64,000 nt of DNA from Pantoea phytobeneficialis (GTDB lineage: Bacteria; Pseudomonadota; Gammaproteobacteria; Enterobacterales; Enterobacteriaceae), in NCBI RefSeq assembly GCF_009728735.1, contig NZ_CP024636.1:1892894-1956893 (forward strand). The letters run 5' to 3'. The position numbers and the translations under genes were made by a program. Positions 1-10,645 of this stretch are shown here, one piece after another. Position 1 is the first letter of the stretch, and each line of letters starts with the position of its first letter. The notes below the pieces were generated by a model, which was not told the origin of the DNA, searched no databases, and saw nothing but the letters and a program-made list of their open reading frames with translations.

Positions 1-1
1 T

Positions 2-778
2 ACCATTCTGGTGGCGGATGAAGACAGCTACGTGAGCTACATCGAAGGCTGTTCTGCACCCGTGCGTGATACCTATCAGCTGCATGCGGCGGTGGTGGAA
101 GTGATTATCCACAAGAACGCCGAAGTAAAATATTCCACAGTGCAGAACTGGTTCCCGGGCGGAGAAGGTGAGGGCGGTATCCTCAACTTCGTCACCAAAC
201 GCGCCCTGTGTGAAGGCGACCACAGCAAAATGTCGTGGACGCAGTCAGAAACCGGTTCAGCCATCACCTGGAAATACCCGAGCTGCATTCTGCGCGGTGA
301 TTACTCCATCGGTGAGTTTTACTCCGTGGCGCTGACCAGTGGTCATCAGCAGGCCGATACCGGCACCAAGATGATCCACATCGGTAAGAACACCAAATCG
401 ACCATTATTTCGAAAGGCATCTCGGCCGGTAAGAGCCAGAATACCTATCGCGGTCTGGTGAAAATCATGCCGACCGCCACTAACGCGCGTAACTTTACCC
501 AGTGTGATTCGATGCTGATTGGCCCGGATTGCGGTGCGCATACCTTCCCGTATGTGGAAGCGCGTAACAATACCGCGCAGCTGGAGCATGAAGCCACGAC
601 ATCGCGTATCGGTGAAGATCAGATGTTCTACTGTCTGCAACGTGGCATCAGTGAAGAAGATGCGATCTCGATGATCGTTAACGGCTTCTGTAAAGATGTT
701 TTCTCCGAGCTGCCACTGGAATTCGCCGTGGAAGCGCAAAAATTGTTAGCAATCAGCCTTGAGCACAGCGTGGGCTGA
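2..778 (+). CDS. sufB: SufB, Fe-S cluster scaffold subunit (C-terminal part)
   Basis: The open frame runs in from the left edge; 258 C-terminal residues are visible of a protein that is 495 residues in E. coli. SufB with SufC and SufD forms the cytosolic SufBC2D scaffold that assembles Fe-S clusters under oxidative stress or iron limitation. The two residues known to matter for cluster assembly in E. coli, Cys405 and Glu434, are both present if the usual length is assumed: the Cys in TQCDSMLIG and the Glu in LEHEATTSR. The gene is followed after 35 bases by sufC, so this is the E. coli operon order. The start codon and sufA lie outside the window. Confidence 0.97.
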   Translation, partial: TILVADEDSYVSYIEGCSAPVRDTYQLHAAVVEVIIHKNAEVKYSTVQNWFPGGEGEGGILNFVTKRALCEGDHSKMSWTQSETGSAITWKYPSCILRGDYSIGEFYSVALTSGHQQADTGTKMIHIGKNTKSTIISKGISAGKSQNTYRGLVKIMPTATNARNFTQCDSMLIGPDCGAHTFPYVEARNNTAQLEHEATTSRIGEDQMFYCLQRGISEEDAISMIVNGFCKDVFSELPLEFAVEAQKLLAISLEHSVG

Positions 779-813
779 TGGCCCGTTGCCGGAAGCAATG
801 TGAAGGAAAGAGT

Positions 814-1560
814 ATGTTAAGCATCAAAGATTTACAGGTTAGTGTTGAAGACAAAGAAATTTTGCGCGGCCTGAACCTCGAAGTGAAGCCGGGTGAAGTG
901 CACGCCATTATGGGACCGAACGGTTCCGGTAAAAGTACCCTGTCTGCAACCCTGGCTGGCCGTGAAGATTATGAAATCACCGGCGGTTCCGTAACTTTCA
1001 AAGGCAAAGATCTGCTGGAGCTGGAGCCGGAAGAGCGTGCGGGCGAAGGCATCTTTATGGCGTTCCAGTATCCGGTTGAAATTCCGGGCGTCAGCAACCA
1101 ATTTTTCCTCCAGACCTCTGTGAACGCGGTGCGTAAATACCGTGAGCAGGAAGAACTGGATCGTTTCGATTTCCAGGACTTTATCGAAGATAAAATCCAT
1201 CTGCTGAAGATGCCGGAAGATTTGCTGACCCGTTCAGTTAACGTGGGCTTCTCCGGTGGTGAGAAAAAGCGTAACGATATTCTGCAAATGGCGGCACTGG
1301 AGCCGGATCTGTGCATTCTCGATGAAACCGACTCCGGTCTGGATATCGATGCATTGAAAATTGTGGCAAACGGCGTCAACAGCCTGCGTGACGGCAAGCG
1401 TTCATTCATTATCGTCACCCACTACCAGCGCATCCTCGACTACATCAAGCCTGATCATGTGCACGTTCTGTATCAGGGCAAAATTGTGAAGTCTGGTGAC
1501 TTTACGCTGGTGAAACAGCTGGAGGAGCAAGGCTATGGCTGGCTTACCGACGAAGAGTGA
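814..1560 (+). CDS. sufC: SufC, ABC-type ATPase of the Suf complex
   Basis: A 248-residue soluble ABC ATPase, the same length as E. coli SufC. It drives the conformational change of SufB-SufD during Fe-S assembly. It has a Walker A (GPNGSGKST), a signature FSGGEKKR and a Walker B (LCILDETDSGLD), with the Asp typical of SufC after the Walker B Glu. An in-frame ATG at 778, overlapping the sufB stop, would add 12 residues. I chose 814 because it follows a GAAGGAAAG ribosome site and gives the family N-terminus MLSIKDLQV. The 3' end overlaps sufD by 26 bases, as in E. coli, suggesting translational coupling. Confidence 0.97.
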   Translation: MLSIKDLQVSVEDKEILRGLNLEVKPGEVHAIMGPNGSGKSTLSATLAGREDYEITGGSVTFKGKDLLELEPEERAGEGIFMAFQYPVEIPGVSNQFFLQTSVNAVRKYREQEELDRFDFQDFIEDKIHLLKMPEDLLTRSVNVGFSGGEKKRNDILQMAALEPDLCILDETDSGLDIDALKIVANGVNSLRDGKRSFIIVTHYQRILDYIKPDHVHVLYQGKIVKSGDFTLVKQLEEQGYGWLTDEE

Positions 1561-2808
1561 TAACGCGCTGCAACAGTGGCATCACCTGTTTGAGTCGCGC
1601 GGTGACGTGCGTTCTTTGCAGGCACAGCAGCACTGGCAGCAACTGATGCGTCTCGGCTTGCCGACGCGCAAGCATGAAAACTGGAAATACACCCCGCTGG
1701 AAGGTCTGCTGGGGCAGCAGTTTGTGCTGCCGCAACCGCAGGAAGTGACGGCGGAGCAGGTGGAAGCCCTGGCGCTGCCGATCGAAGCGGTACGTCTGGT
1801 GTATGTGGATGGTCGTTTCCAGGCTTCGCTCAGCAGCCGTGACACTGGCCTGTTTGAGATCCAGCATTCGCAGGCCGCTGAACGTCGTCCGTTGCCGGCC
1901 CCGATTCAGCCGGAAGTGTTCCTGCACCTGACGGAAAGCCTGGCAGAAGAAGCGACCAGCATCCGTCTGGCGCGTGGTAAAGCGGCGGCATTGCCGTTGT
2001 ATTTGCTGCACATTACCAGCGGCCAGGACGCGGGTATGAATACCGTACATCACCGCCACCATCTGCAACTGGAAGCCAGCGCAGAGGCGGAAGTGATTGA
2101 GCATTACGTCACCCTGAATGATGTCGCCCATTTCACTGGCGCACGTTTCACCTTTGACGTGGCTGAGAATGCCAAACTGTCGCATATCAAACTGTCGTTT
2201 GAGAGCGATAAGAGCTACCACTTCGCGCATAACGACGTGGTGATCGGCCGTGATGCGCAGGTCAGTACTACCAGCTTCCTGCTGGGTGCCGGGTTGTCAC
2301 GTCACAACACCAGCGCACAGTTGAACGGTGAGAACACCAACCTTGCTATGAATAGCCTGGCGTTGCCGATTAACCAGGAAGTGTGCGATACGCGCAGCTA
2401 CCTGGAACACAACAAAGGCTACTGCATGAGCCGTCAGATGCACAAAACCATCGTGCGTGACAAAGGCCGTGCGGTGTTCAACGGCATGATTAAAGTGGCT
2501 CAGCATGCGCTGAAAACTGACGGACAGATGACCAACAACAACCTGTTGATGGGGCGTCTGGCGGAAGTGGACACCAAGCCGCAACTGGAAATCTATGCTG
2601 ATGACGTCAAGTGCAGCCACGGTGCTACCGTAGGCCGTATTGATGATGAGCAGATGTTCTACCTGCGTTCGCGTGGTATTGAAGAGTCTGCGGCTCAGCG
2701 TATGATTATCCATGCCTTTGCCGCTGAGTTGACTGAAAAGTTAGAGAATCCGGTTCTACGTCAGGCGGTGTTGCAGCGCATTGCTGCGCGCATCCCGGGA
2801 GTTGAGTC

Positions 2809-2812
<4 letters not shown>
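1535..2812 (+). CDS. sufD: SufD, Fe-S scaffold subunit
   Basis: A 425-residue protein (423 in E. coli) beginning MAGLP and containing the [13 protein letters not shown] segment near residues 46-58. SufD pairs with SufB in the SufBC2D scaffold. The functionally important E. coli pair Cys358/His360 corresponds to Cys360/His362 here (DDVKCSHG). The start lies inside the end of sufC, and the stop overlaps the sufS start in an ATGA junction, so translation of the three genes is probably coupled. Nothing is unusual compared with the family. Confidence 0.97.
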
Positions 2813-4032
<1,220 letters not shown>

Positions 4033-4051
4033 GCAGATTCAGGAGTATCAA

Positions 4052-4468
4052 ATGGCAAATTTGCCAGATAAAGAGAGACTGGTGCGCAACTTCAACCGTT
4101 GCGCTAACTGGGAAGAGAAGTACCTCTACATCATTGAACTCGGGGCAAAATTACCAGAATCGTCCGAAAGCTTATATCAGCCGGAAAACGTGATTTCCGG
4201 GTGTCAAAGCCAGGTGTGGATCACCATGACTCCACAAACGGATGGTACTATTGCTTTTGAGGGCGACAGCGATGCCGCCATTGTTAAGGGCTTGATCGCC
4301 GTGGTATTTAGCCTGTATCAGGGGCTGAAAGCGGCAGAAATCCTGGACCTTGATGTGCGCTACTGGTTTGAACAATTAGCACTCACCCAACACCTTACCC
4401 CCTCACGTTCGCAGGGGCTGGAAGCGATGATTCGCGCTATCCGTCATAACGCTCAGACCCTCAGCTAA
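4052..4468 (+). CDS. sufE: SufE, sulfur acceptor for SufS
   Basis: A 138-residue protein, the E. coli length. SufE takes persulfide sulfur from SufS on its catalytic cysteine, here Cys51 in ISGCQSQVW, and delivers it to SufBCD. An AGGAG ribosome site precedes the ATG. It is the last gene of the suf operon and is followed 11 bases later by a strong intrinsic terminator. Confidence 0.97.
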   Translation: MANLPDKERLVRNFNRCANWEEKYLYIIELGAKLPESSESLYQPENVISGCQSQVWITMTPQTDGTIAFEGDSDAAIVKGLIAVVFSLYQGLKAAEILDLDVRYWFEQLALTQHLTPSRSQGLEAMIRAIRHNAQTLS

Positions 4469-4479
4469 GATACACTCTC

Positions 4480-4514
4480 CAGACCCCGGCCAACCTGACC
4501 GGGGTCTGTTTCTT
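4480..4514 (+). terminator. Intrinsic terminator of the suf operon
   Basis: A perfect 10-bp stem CAGACCCCGG / CCGGGGTCTG with a 9-base loop is followed by TTTCTT. It lies just after the sufE stop and before the ldtE ribosome site, so it should separate the two transcription units. Confidence 0.9.
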
Positions 4515-4533
4515 CCGACAAAGAGAAAATTGC

Positions 4534-5568
4534 ATGAGACCAGCTTTACGTTTGGCCGGTGCATTGCTGTTGTCCTGCTGGGGACTCTCTGCACCTGCGC
4601 TTGCCACGGAATACCCTCTGCCCGAGGCGGGCAGCCGCTTAATTGGTGAAAATACCCTGACTGTGGTGCCGGATGATAAGCGGCCACTGGAAAGCATTGC
4701 CAGCCACTACAAGATTGGTTTGCTGGGGATGCTGGAAGCAAACCCTGGCGTTGATCCCTGGTTGCCGAAAGCCGGGACTCAGCTCACCGTCCCTTTGCAG
4801 ATGCTGTTGCCAGACACGCCGCATGAAGGGATTGTGATAAACCTTGCTGAGTTACGTCTTTATTACTATCCCAAAGGGGAAGACCGGGTCATTGTCTATC
4901 CGATTGGCATTGGTCAGCTCGGCGCAGCGACGCCGGTAATGGTAACCAGCATCAGCCAAAAGATCCCCAATCCGACCTGGACACCCACACCCAATATCCG
5001 CAAACGCTACGCCAAAGAAGGCATCACCTTGCCGGGCGTGGTCCCTGCCGGCCCTGATAACCCTATGGGGCTGTTTGCCATGCGTCTGGCACGCGGTACC
5101 GGGCAATATCTGATTCACGGTACCAATGCGGATTTCGGTATTGGTATGCGCGTTAGCTCCGGCTGTATCCGCTTACGTCCGGAAGATATTGAAGCGTTGT
5201 TCGCCAGCGTGCCGAAGGGGACGCGTGTGCAGGTGATCAATCAGCCGGTGAAATATGCCATCGAACCGGATGGTAAGCGCTATATCGAAGTGCATCAGCC
5301 GCTCTCTCGCACCGATAAAGACGATCCGCAGACTATGCCGATTGCCTTAACTGCGCCGATGAAGACCTTCATGAATAGCCCGCAAAGCGATACTGCGTTG
5401 ATTAAGGCTGCGCTGGAACGACGTTCAGGGATGCCGGTGCTGGTAAGCAGTGGTGAACCGGTGACGCAGGATACGGCGATGCCGCAGGTGGTGCAGTCTC
5501 AGCAGGGGAATGAAGCGGGGCGTGCGACTATCAGTGAGGCCAGCGGAACGACAGTGACCAAACCCTGA
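4534..5568 (+). CDS. ldtE: L,D-transpeptidase LdtE (YnhG family)
   Basis: A 344-residue exported enzyme (334 in E. coli YnhG/LdtE) that forms meso-DAP to meso-DAP (3-3) cross-links in peptidoglycan. It has an N-terminal signal peptide (about residues 1-24, ending ALA), a LysM-like segment (about 40-90) and a YkuD catalytic domain (about 95-235). The catalytic motif is HGTNADFGIGMRVSSGCIRL, with His195 and nucleophile Cys211. The roughly 100 residues after the domain end in a Ser/Thr/Gln-rich tail of low conservation. It lies between suf and lpp as in E. coli; because L,D-transpeptidases also attach Lpp, the neighbourhood fits, but LdtE itself is known mainly for cross-linking. Confidence 0.93.
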   Translation: MRPALRLAGALLLSCWGLSAPALATEYPLPEAGSRLIGENTLTVVPDDKRPLESIASHYKIGLLGMLEANPGVDPWLPKAGTQLTVPLQMLLPDTPHEGIVINLAELRLYYYPKGEDRVIVYPIGIGQLGAATPVMVTSISQKIPNPTWTPTPNIRKRYAKEGITLPGVVPAGPDNPMGLFAMRLARGTGQYLIHGTNADFGIGMRVSSGCIRLRPEDIEALFASVPKGTRVQVINQPVKYAIEPDGKRYIEVHQPLSRTDKDDPQTMPIALTAPMKTFMNSPQSDTALIKAALERRSGMPVLVSSGEPVTQDTAMPQVVQSQQGNEAGRATISEASGTTVTKP

Positions 5569-5583
5569 CGGTGAATTCAGTAC

Positions 5584-5615
5584 AAAAAAAATGGCGCCAT
5601 AATGGCGCCATTTTT
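5584..5615 (-). terminator. Terminator of lpp, probably bidirectional with ldtE
   Basis: Two tandem ATGGCGCCAT units form a hairpin of the type AAAAATGGCGCCAT / AATGGCGCCATTTTT, with A-tract and T-tract on opposite sides. Either strand can therefore carry a U-tail. It lies between the convergent ends of ldtE and lpp. Confidence 0.85.
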
Positions 5616-5628
5616 AGTACCAGAACTC

Positions 5629-5877
<249 letters not shown>

Positions 5878-5907
5878 CTAGATTGAGTTAATCTCCATGT
5901 AGCGTTA

Positions 5908-5940
5908 CAAGTATTACACAAAGCTTTTTGAGTTGAGAAT
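5908..5940 (-). promoter_or_regulatory. lpp promoter
   Basis: On the minus strand the sequence TTCTCAACTCAAAAAGC followed by TTTGTGTAATACTTGTAACG closely reproduces the E. coli lpp promoter as I remember it, with the -10 TAATACT at 5910-5916. The untranslated leader that follows, including ATGGAGATTAACTCAATC and GAGGGTATTAATA just before the start codon, is also E. coli-like. Confidence 0.85.
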
Positions 5941-6119
5941 AAATTTTTGCTGAGAACACGCTTAAACTTGATCGTTCGCTCAAAGAAGCATCGTTTAGCA
6001 GAAGATGATAAAAATATTTAGCTAAAACAGAGATATTTAATCGGATTAGCCTTAATTTTCCGGGTTTTTGAATAGTTATTATCGATTGGTAATTTCGTGC
6101 TTTTGTATTAGACCCGGAA

Positions 6120-6150
6120 TAAAAAAAGCGCCCGAAAAGGGCGCTTTTTA
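6120..6150 (-). terminator. Intrinsic terminator of pykF
   Basis: Stem AAAAAGCGCCC / GGGCGCTTTTT around a GAAAA loop lies 20 bases beyond the pykF stop, with a T-tract on the minus strand. Confidence 0.9.
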
Positions 6151-6169
6151 ATAAACATTCAAGCGAAAA

Positions 6170-7582
6170 TCAGAGTACGTGTACAGATGCCGTGTTGGTG
6201 GTGCCACTTGGAACCAGTGCACCAGAAACCATCACTACCACGTCGCCTTTTTGCGCATAACCGCTCTCGAGCGCCATTTCTTTGCCAATACGATAGAAAT
6301 CGTCAGTTGAGGCAATTTCTTTAACCAGGTGGGTTTCAACGCCTTTGCTCAGAATCAACTGGCGTGCGGTGGTGGCATTGGTCGTCAAGGCCAGGATGGT
6401 CGCATCCGGGAAGTATTTTCTGATGGCTTTGGCTGATTTGCCGCCTTCAGTGGCGACGACGATCAGCGGAGCTTCCAGCTTTTCAGCGGTCTCAACGGCA
6501 CCACGGCACACGGCTTCCGTGATACGCAGTTTGCGTGAGTCCTGGAGCGAATCAATGCGTGATTTCATCACACGGTCGGTACGTTCACAGATGGTCGCCA
6601 TAATAGTGACCGATTCCAGCGGATACTTACCTTTGGCGCTTTCACCAGACAGCATCACCGCATCGGTACCATCGAGGATGGCGTTTGCCACGTCGCCAGC
6701 TTCAGCACGGGTTGGACGTGGGTTTTTGATCATGGAATCCAGCATCTGAGTGGCGGTAATCACCACTTTGCGTGCTTTGTTGCACTTCTTGATCATCATC
6801 TTCTGCGCGAAGATCACTTCTTCAACCGGGATCTCTACGCCGAGGTCGCCACGGGCCACCATGATGCCGTCAGACGCTTCGAGAATTTCGTCGAAGTTGT
6901 TCAAACCTTCCTGATTCTCGATTTTAGAGATGATTTGAATGTGTTCGCCGCCGTGTTGTTTCAGATGCTCGCGAATTTCCAGCACATCAGAACGTTTACG
7001 GATAAAGGACGCGGCAACGAAATCGACACCCTGCTCGCAACCGAAAATCAGGTCACGCTTGTCTTTTTCCGCCAGAGCCGGCAGCTGAATGGAGACACCT
7101 GGCAGGTTAACGCCTTTATTCTCGCCGAGGTCACCGTTGTTCAGCACTTTACATACCACAGTATTTTCAGTGACTTCGATAACTTCCATGCCAATCAGGC
7201 CATCATCAACCAGCACGGTGTTGCCGATTTTCAGATCTTCAGTGAAACCCGCATAGGTGACGGCGACGCGCTCGCTGTTGCCAATGACGGACTGGTCAGT
7301 GGTGAAGGTAAAGGTCTGGCCTGCTTTTAATGGGGCATCATTGCCGCCTTCCAGTTTCATGGTGCGGATTTCAGGACCTTTGGTGTCCAGCAGAATCGCA
7401 GCCTGACGACCGGTTTTTTCCATGACAGCACGCATGTTGGTAATGCGCTGACCATGTTCGGCATAATCCCCGTGAGAGAAGTTCAGGCGCATGACATTCA
7501 TGCCTGCTTCCAGCAGTTGAGTCAGCATCTCTTCCGATTCGGTTTTCGGACCGATAGTACAAACGATCTTGGTCTTTTTCAT
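6170..7582 (-). CDS. pykF: PykF, pyruvate kinase I
   Basis: A 470-residue cytosolic enzyme, exactly the E. coli PykF length. It converts phosphoenolpyruvate and ADP to pyruvate and ATP and is activated by fructose 1,6-bisphosphate. Visible family elements are the N-terminal [16 protein letters not shown], the substrate/metal segment [12 protein letters not shown] and the [11 protein letters not shown] segment. The gene stands alone, with its own terminator, and a Cra-type operator lies upstream, as expected for a glycolytic gene repressed by Cra. Confidence 0.98.
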   Translation of the reverse strand: MKKTKIVCTIGPKTESEEMLTQLLEAGMNVMRLNFSHGDYAEHGQRITNMRAVMEKTGRQAAILLDTKGPEIRTMKLEGGNDAPLKAGQTFTFTTDQSVIGNSERVAVTYAGFTEDLKIGNTVLVDDGLIGMEVIEVTENTVVCKVLNNGDLGENKGVNLPGVSIQLPALAEKDKRDLIFGCEQGVDFVAASFIRKRSDVLEIREHLKQHGGEHIQIISKIENQEGLNNFDEILEASDGIMVARGDLGVEIPVEEVIFAQKMMIKKCNKARKVVITATQMLDSMIKNPRPTRAEAGDVANAILDGTDAVMLSGESAKGKYPLESVTIMATICERTDRVMKSRIDSLQDSRKLRITEAVCRGAVETAEKLEAPLIVVATEGGKSAKAIRKYFPDATILALTTNATTARQLILSKGVETHLVKEIASTDDFYRIGKEMALESGYAQKGDVVVMVSGALVPSGTTNTASVHVL

Positions 7583-7924
7583 GTCAGCTTATCTGTAAGT
7601 TGTGATGGATGATAAAGGTTGGGATTCGATGCGCAGGCACCGAAGTGGAAATTCGTTTGGTGTTGATAAGGGCAATACAGAGTAAGAATAGGAGACGATA
7701 GCTAAGCGTGCAGGGAAGTTATGCGGTTCGCGAGAGAACCGACCAGGCGGTGTTGCGCAAATAATTTGAGTTCTCGCCATTAACACGTTAGCGCTGAAAC
7801 CTTTCAAGTGGGACAACGCGGCATAGTATAGTCGCTAAGTATGCGAAAACCAATATGAAAGCAGTAAGATAAAACGATACAGATCAAGGAAGAGAGAGTT
7901 GCGCAACAGGAAACTGAAAAAGAG
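7583..7924 (-). other. pykF upstream region
   Basis: This is a 342-base gap between the pykF start and the tRNA-Val genes. It contains no convincing gene; the short frames in it lack ribosome sites and family features. It should hold the pykF promoter and leader. The one element I can support is the Cra-like dyad listed separately. Confidence 0.6.
7793..7810 (-). promoter_or_regulatory. Cra (FruR)-like operator upstream of pykF
   Basis: The plus strand reads GCTGAAACCTTTCAAGTG. Its core TGAAACCTTTCA differs by one base from the palindrome TGAAACGTTTCA given as the Cra consensus. It lies about 210 bases upstream of the pykF start codon. Cra represses pykF in E. coli, so the site fits its position. 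Confidence 0.65.
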
Positions 7925-8001
7925 TGGTGCGCTCTAATGGACTCGAACCATCGACCCCCACCATGTCAAGGTGGTGCTCTAACCAACTGAGCTAAGAGCG
8001 C
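7925..8001 (-). tRNA. valV-like: tRNA-Val(GAC), copy 3 of the transcript
   Basis: A 77-base cloverleaf with the 3' CCA encoded. Acceptor stem GCGCTCT/AGAGCGC, D arm GCTCAGTTGGTTAGAGC, anticodon stem CCACC/GGTGG around TTGACAT (anticodon GAC), T loop TTCGAGT. Its sequence is identical to the copy at 8113-8189. E. coli has tRNA-Val(GAC) genes at the same place beside mdtK. Confidence 0.97.
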
Positions 8002-8032
8002 ATTGTACCCGTGATACTTCAGGGTGAAGAAA

Positions 8033-8109
8033 TGGTGCGTCCGAGTGGACTCGAACCACCGACCCCCACCATGTCAAGGTGGTGCTCTAACCAACTGAGC
8101 TACGGACGC
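8033..8109 (-). tRNA. valW-like: tRNA-Val(GAC), middle copy, variant acceptor stem
   Basis: A 77-base tRNA with the same D arm and GAC anticodon arm as its neighbours. Its acceptor stem is different but perfectly paired (GCGTCCG/CGGACGC), and its T stem is GGTGG/CCACT. The compensating changes show that it is functional rather than decayed. Only three bases separate it from the upstream copy at 8113-8189. Confidence 0.97.
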
Positions 8110-8112
8110 ACT

Positions 8113-8189
8113 TGGTGCGCTCTAATGGACTCGAACCATCGACCCCCACCATGTCAAGGTGGTGCTCTAACCAACTGAGCTAAGAGCGC
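8113..8189 (-). tRNA. valV-like: tRNA-Val(GAC), first copy of the transcript
   Basis: A 77-base tRNA identical to the copy at 7925-8001, with GAC anticodon and encoded CCA. It is the promoter-proximal gene of a three-tRNA transcript; the promoter lies about 30 bases upstream. Confidence 0.97.
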
Positions 8190-8219
8190 AACACGCTGTC
8201 AGGGCGACAGCGGGGACGA

Positions 8220-8248
8220 ATATTAACGGCAGGCAGATGAGCTGGCAA
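8220..8248 (-). promoter_or_regulatory. Promoter of the tRNA-Val cluster
   Basis: On the minus strand TTGCCA (-35, 8243-8248) and TAATAT (-10, 8220-8225) are separated by exactly 17 bases. A GC-rich discriminator (TCGTCCCCGC) follows, the pattern of stringently controlled stable-RNA promoters. Transcription would start about 25 bases before the first tRNA. Confidence 0.8.
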
Positions 8249-8342
8249 GGGGAAAAAGCGATTTTTCATCATGACTGACCAGCATCTGTGCTATGCGTCG
8301 TTTTTTTAGGCGTTGCGGGCCTTTTCCGGCCCGCTCAGCGAC

Positions 8343-9716
8343 TTAGCGTGCTGCTCGCGTAAGAATCACCTGCGCAGGGAGGCGTTGCAAACGGCGAATG
8401 CGCCATAGCATCATCACTGCCGCCGAAGTCAGTCCGACAATAAAGCCACACCAAAAACCGGCAGGGCCAAGTCTTGGTACGACCAGATCAGTCAACGCCA
8501 GAATATAACCCACCGGCAGCCCCAGTACCCAGTAAGCGACGAGGGTAATAAAGAAGATAGAACGCGTATCTTTATAACCACGCAGGATACCGCTGCCAAT
8601 CACCTGAATCGAATCAGAGAACTGGTAGATGGCTGCCAACAGCATCAGTTGCGCCGCCAGGGTGATCACTTCCGGGTTCGCGGTATACAGCGCCGCGATA
8701 TGATGGCGGAAGGTCACGGTAAACAACGCGGTGAGAGCTGCCATACTGATGCCGACCCCTTGCGCGGTCCAGGCCGCGACCCGCGCCTGTTCTGTGGAAC
8801 CCTGACCCAGGCGATAACCGACGCGAATGGTGGTGGCTACCCCGAGCGACAGCGGCAGGACAAACATCAGTGAGCTGAAATTCAACGCGATCTGATGCCC
8901 GGCGACTTTGACAATACCGAGTGGCGAAACCAGCAGCGCGACCACGGCAAACAATGTGACCTCAAAAAACAGCGCCAGTGCGACCGGCAGACCAAGGCCA
9001 AACAGGCGTGACAGAATGACCCGCGACGGGGTGGAGAAGGCGGTATTCATACGGATATCGCGCATGCTGCCCATACGTTTAAGCCAGAAGCGCATTACGA
9101 TAAACATTACCCAATAGACGCTGGCGGTGGCGACGCCACAGCCCACGCCACCCAGCGCTGGCATGCCGAAATGACCATAAATGAACACATAGTTGAGTGG
9201 AATATTGGTCAACAAACCGAGGAAACCCAGCACCATACCGGGTTTGGTTTTCGACAAACCTTCACACTGGTTACGCGCCACCTGAAAAAACAGGTAGCCA
9301 GGCGCACCGAACAGCAGGGCATGGAGATAGCCTTCGGCTTTGGCGGCCAGCAGTGGATCAATATCATGCATGGCATGAATCAGATAGCCTGCGTTCCACA
9401 GTACCACCATGATCAGCAGCGCGACAAAAAACGCCAGCCAGTAACCCTGACGGACTTGTTCCGCGATGCGCTCACGTCGTCCCGACCCATTGAGTTGCGC
9501 AACGGTAGGCGTCAATGCCAGCAGCAAACCATGACCAAAAAGAATGGCGGGGAGCCAGATAGATGTGCCCACCGCAACGGCGGCCATATCCGTGGCGCTT
9601 ACCGCACCGGCCATAATGGTATCCACGAAACCCATTGCGGTCTGAGCAACCTGAGCAAGGATGACCGGGATCGCAAGGGCCAGCAATTGACGCGCTTCTG
9701 TTAAATACTTCTGCAC
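8343..9716 (-). CDS. mdtK: MdtK, MATE-family multidrug efflux pump
   Basis: A 457-residue inner-membrane protein, the E. coli MdtK (YdhE) length, with the twelve hydrophobic segments of the MATE family. It exports cationic drugs and dyes in exchange for Na+ or H+. The N-terminus [20 protein letters not shown] and the [11 protein letters not shown] and [15 protein letters not shown] segments match E. coli. The start codon is GTG, as in E. coli. It lies divergent from ribC with about 200 bases between; a GCGGGCC/GGCCCGC hairpin at 8315-8334, without a good U-tail, may end its message. Confidence 0.95.
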   Translation of the reverse strand: MQKYLTEARQLLALAIPVILAQVAQTAMGFVDTIMAGAVSATDMAAVAVGTSIWLPAILFGHGLLLALTPTVAQLNGSGRRERIAEQVRQGYWLAFFVALLIMVVLWNAGYLIHAMHDIDPLLAAKAEGYLHALLFGAPGYLFFQVARNQCEGLSKTKPGMVLGFLGLLTNIPLNYVFIYGHFGMPALGGVGCGVATASVYWVMFIVMRFWLKRMGSMRDIRMNTAFSTPSRVILSRLFGLGLPVALALFFEVTLFAVVALLVSPLGIVKVAGHQIALNFSSLMFVLPLSLGVATTIRVGYRLGQGSTEQARVAAWTAQGVGISMAALTALFTVTFRHHIAALYTANPEVITLAAQLMLLAAIYQFSDSIQVIGSGILRGYKDTRSIFFITLVAYWVLGLPVGYILALTDLVVPRLGPAGFWCGFIVGLTSAAVMMLWRIRRLQRLPAQVILTRAAR

Positions 9717-9918
9717 GTATCACCTGCATTTTAATAATAAGAAGAGAACGGGGAGAAATCCCCAAAGAATGCGCGGCCTAGTGTACCGGTCTGTTGACGC
9801 TTAGCCAAACTTTGTTCGCATTTTGTTAAAACGATTGTGTAAATTTCACGCGCCGCCAAATTAAACCCGAACGGGGCAGCTGTGATAAACTAGCGCAAAC
9901 TTCGCAGAGGCTGAGATT

Positions 9919-10569
9919 ATGTTTACTGGAATTGTACAAGGTACGGCAGAGATTGTTGCAATCGAAGAAAAAGAGTTGTTTCGCACCCATGTCGTGAAAC
10001 TGCCGGAAGAGTTATTGCCGGGGCTGGCGCTGGGCGCATCAGTGGCGAATAACGGCTGCTGCCTGACGGTAACAGCGATTGACGGTGACCAGGTGAGCTT
10101 TGACTTAATCAAAGAAACCTTACGGATTACCAACCTGGGTGAATTGCAGGTGGGTGATGTGGTGAATATTGAGCGCGCTGCAAAATTCAGCGACGAAATT
10201 GGCGGTCATTTAATGTCCGGCCATATTATGACCACCGCAGAAATCTGCAAAATTATTCAGTCAGAAAACAACCGTGAGGTGTGGTTTAAATTACAGGACC
10301 CGGCGCAGATGAAATATATTCTGCATAAAGGGTTTGTCGGTATTGATGGTATCAGCCTGACGGTGGGTGATGTGACCAGGAGTAAATTCTGTGTGCACCT
10401 GATCCCGGAAACGCTGGAGCGCACCACGCTTGGCGCGAAGAAGTTAGGTCACAAGGTGAATATCGAGATTGATCCGCATACCCAGGCTATTGTCGAAACC
10501 GTTGAGCGCGTGTTGGCACAACGTGAAGCAGCCGCTCTGGCGCAGCAGCAGTCCGACGAGAGTGAATAA
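9919..10569 (+). CDS. ribC: Riboflavin synthase, alpha subunit
   Basis: A 216-residue homotrimeric enzyme (213 in E. coli; also called ribE) that dismutates two 6,7-dimethyl-8-ribityllumazine molecules to riboflavin. It consists of two lumazine-binding repeats. The first begins [12 protein letters not shown] and contains NNGCCLTV; the second (about residues 98-187) contains GIDGISLTV. The C-terminal 20 residues are Ala/Gln-rich and variable. The gene is single and divergent from mdtK. I saw no FMN riboswitch upstream, as expected since the enterobacterial one is at ribB. Confidence 0.96.
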   Translation: MFTGIVQGTAEIVAIEEKELFRTHVVKLPEELLPGLALGASVANNGCCLTVTAIDGDQVSFDLIKETLRITNLGELQVGDVVNIERAAKFSDEIGGHLMSGHIMTTAEICKIIQSENNREVWFKLQDPAQMKYILHKGFVGIDGISLTVGDVTRSKFCVHLIPETLERTTLGAKKLGHKVNIEIDPHTQAIVETVERVLAQREAAALAQQQSDESE

Positions 10570-10579
10570 CCTGGCATTC

Positions 10580-10635
10580 GTAGCGGCGCGATTTATCGCG
10601 CTGTTTTAAAAGCGCGTGATTAGTCACGCCGCTAC
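10580..10635. repeat. REP-like inverted repeat between ribC and cfa
   Basis: GTAGCGGCG at the left pairs with CGCCGCTAC at the right, and each half contains a smaller hairpin (GCGCGATTTATCGCGC; GCGTGATTAGTCACGC). A 19-base core is shared, on the opposite strand, with the palindrome at 55071-55098. It lies between the convergent 3' ends of ribC and cfa and may act as terminator or mRNA stabiliser for both. Confidence 0.75.
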
Positions 10636-10645
10636 AAAAGGGAGG

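Noticed and set aside
257..739. A 160-codon minus-strand frame inside sufB, and many similar long frames opposite conserved genes
   Set aside because: They lie wholly antisense to well-identified genes and show no family features; high GC coding DNA often leaves such frames open.
8315..8334. GCGGGCC/GGCCCGC hairpin after mdtK as an intrinsic terminator
   Set aside because: The minus strand after the stem is A-rich rather than T-rich, so it is mentioned with mdtK but not listed as a terminator.
9717..9918. FMN riboswitch in front of riboflavin synthase
   Set aside because: The mdtK-ribC gap does not show the conserved RFN elements, and in enterobacteria the riboswitch is at ribB.
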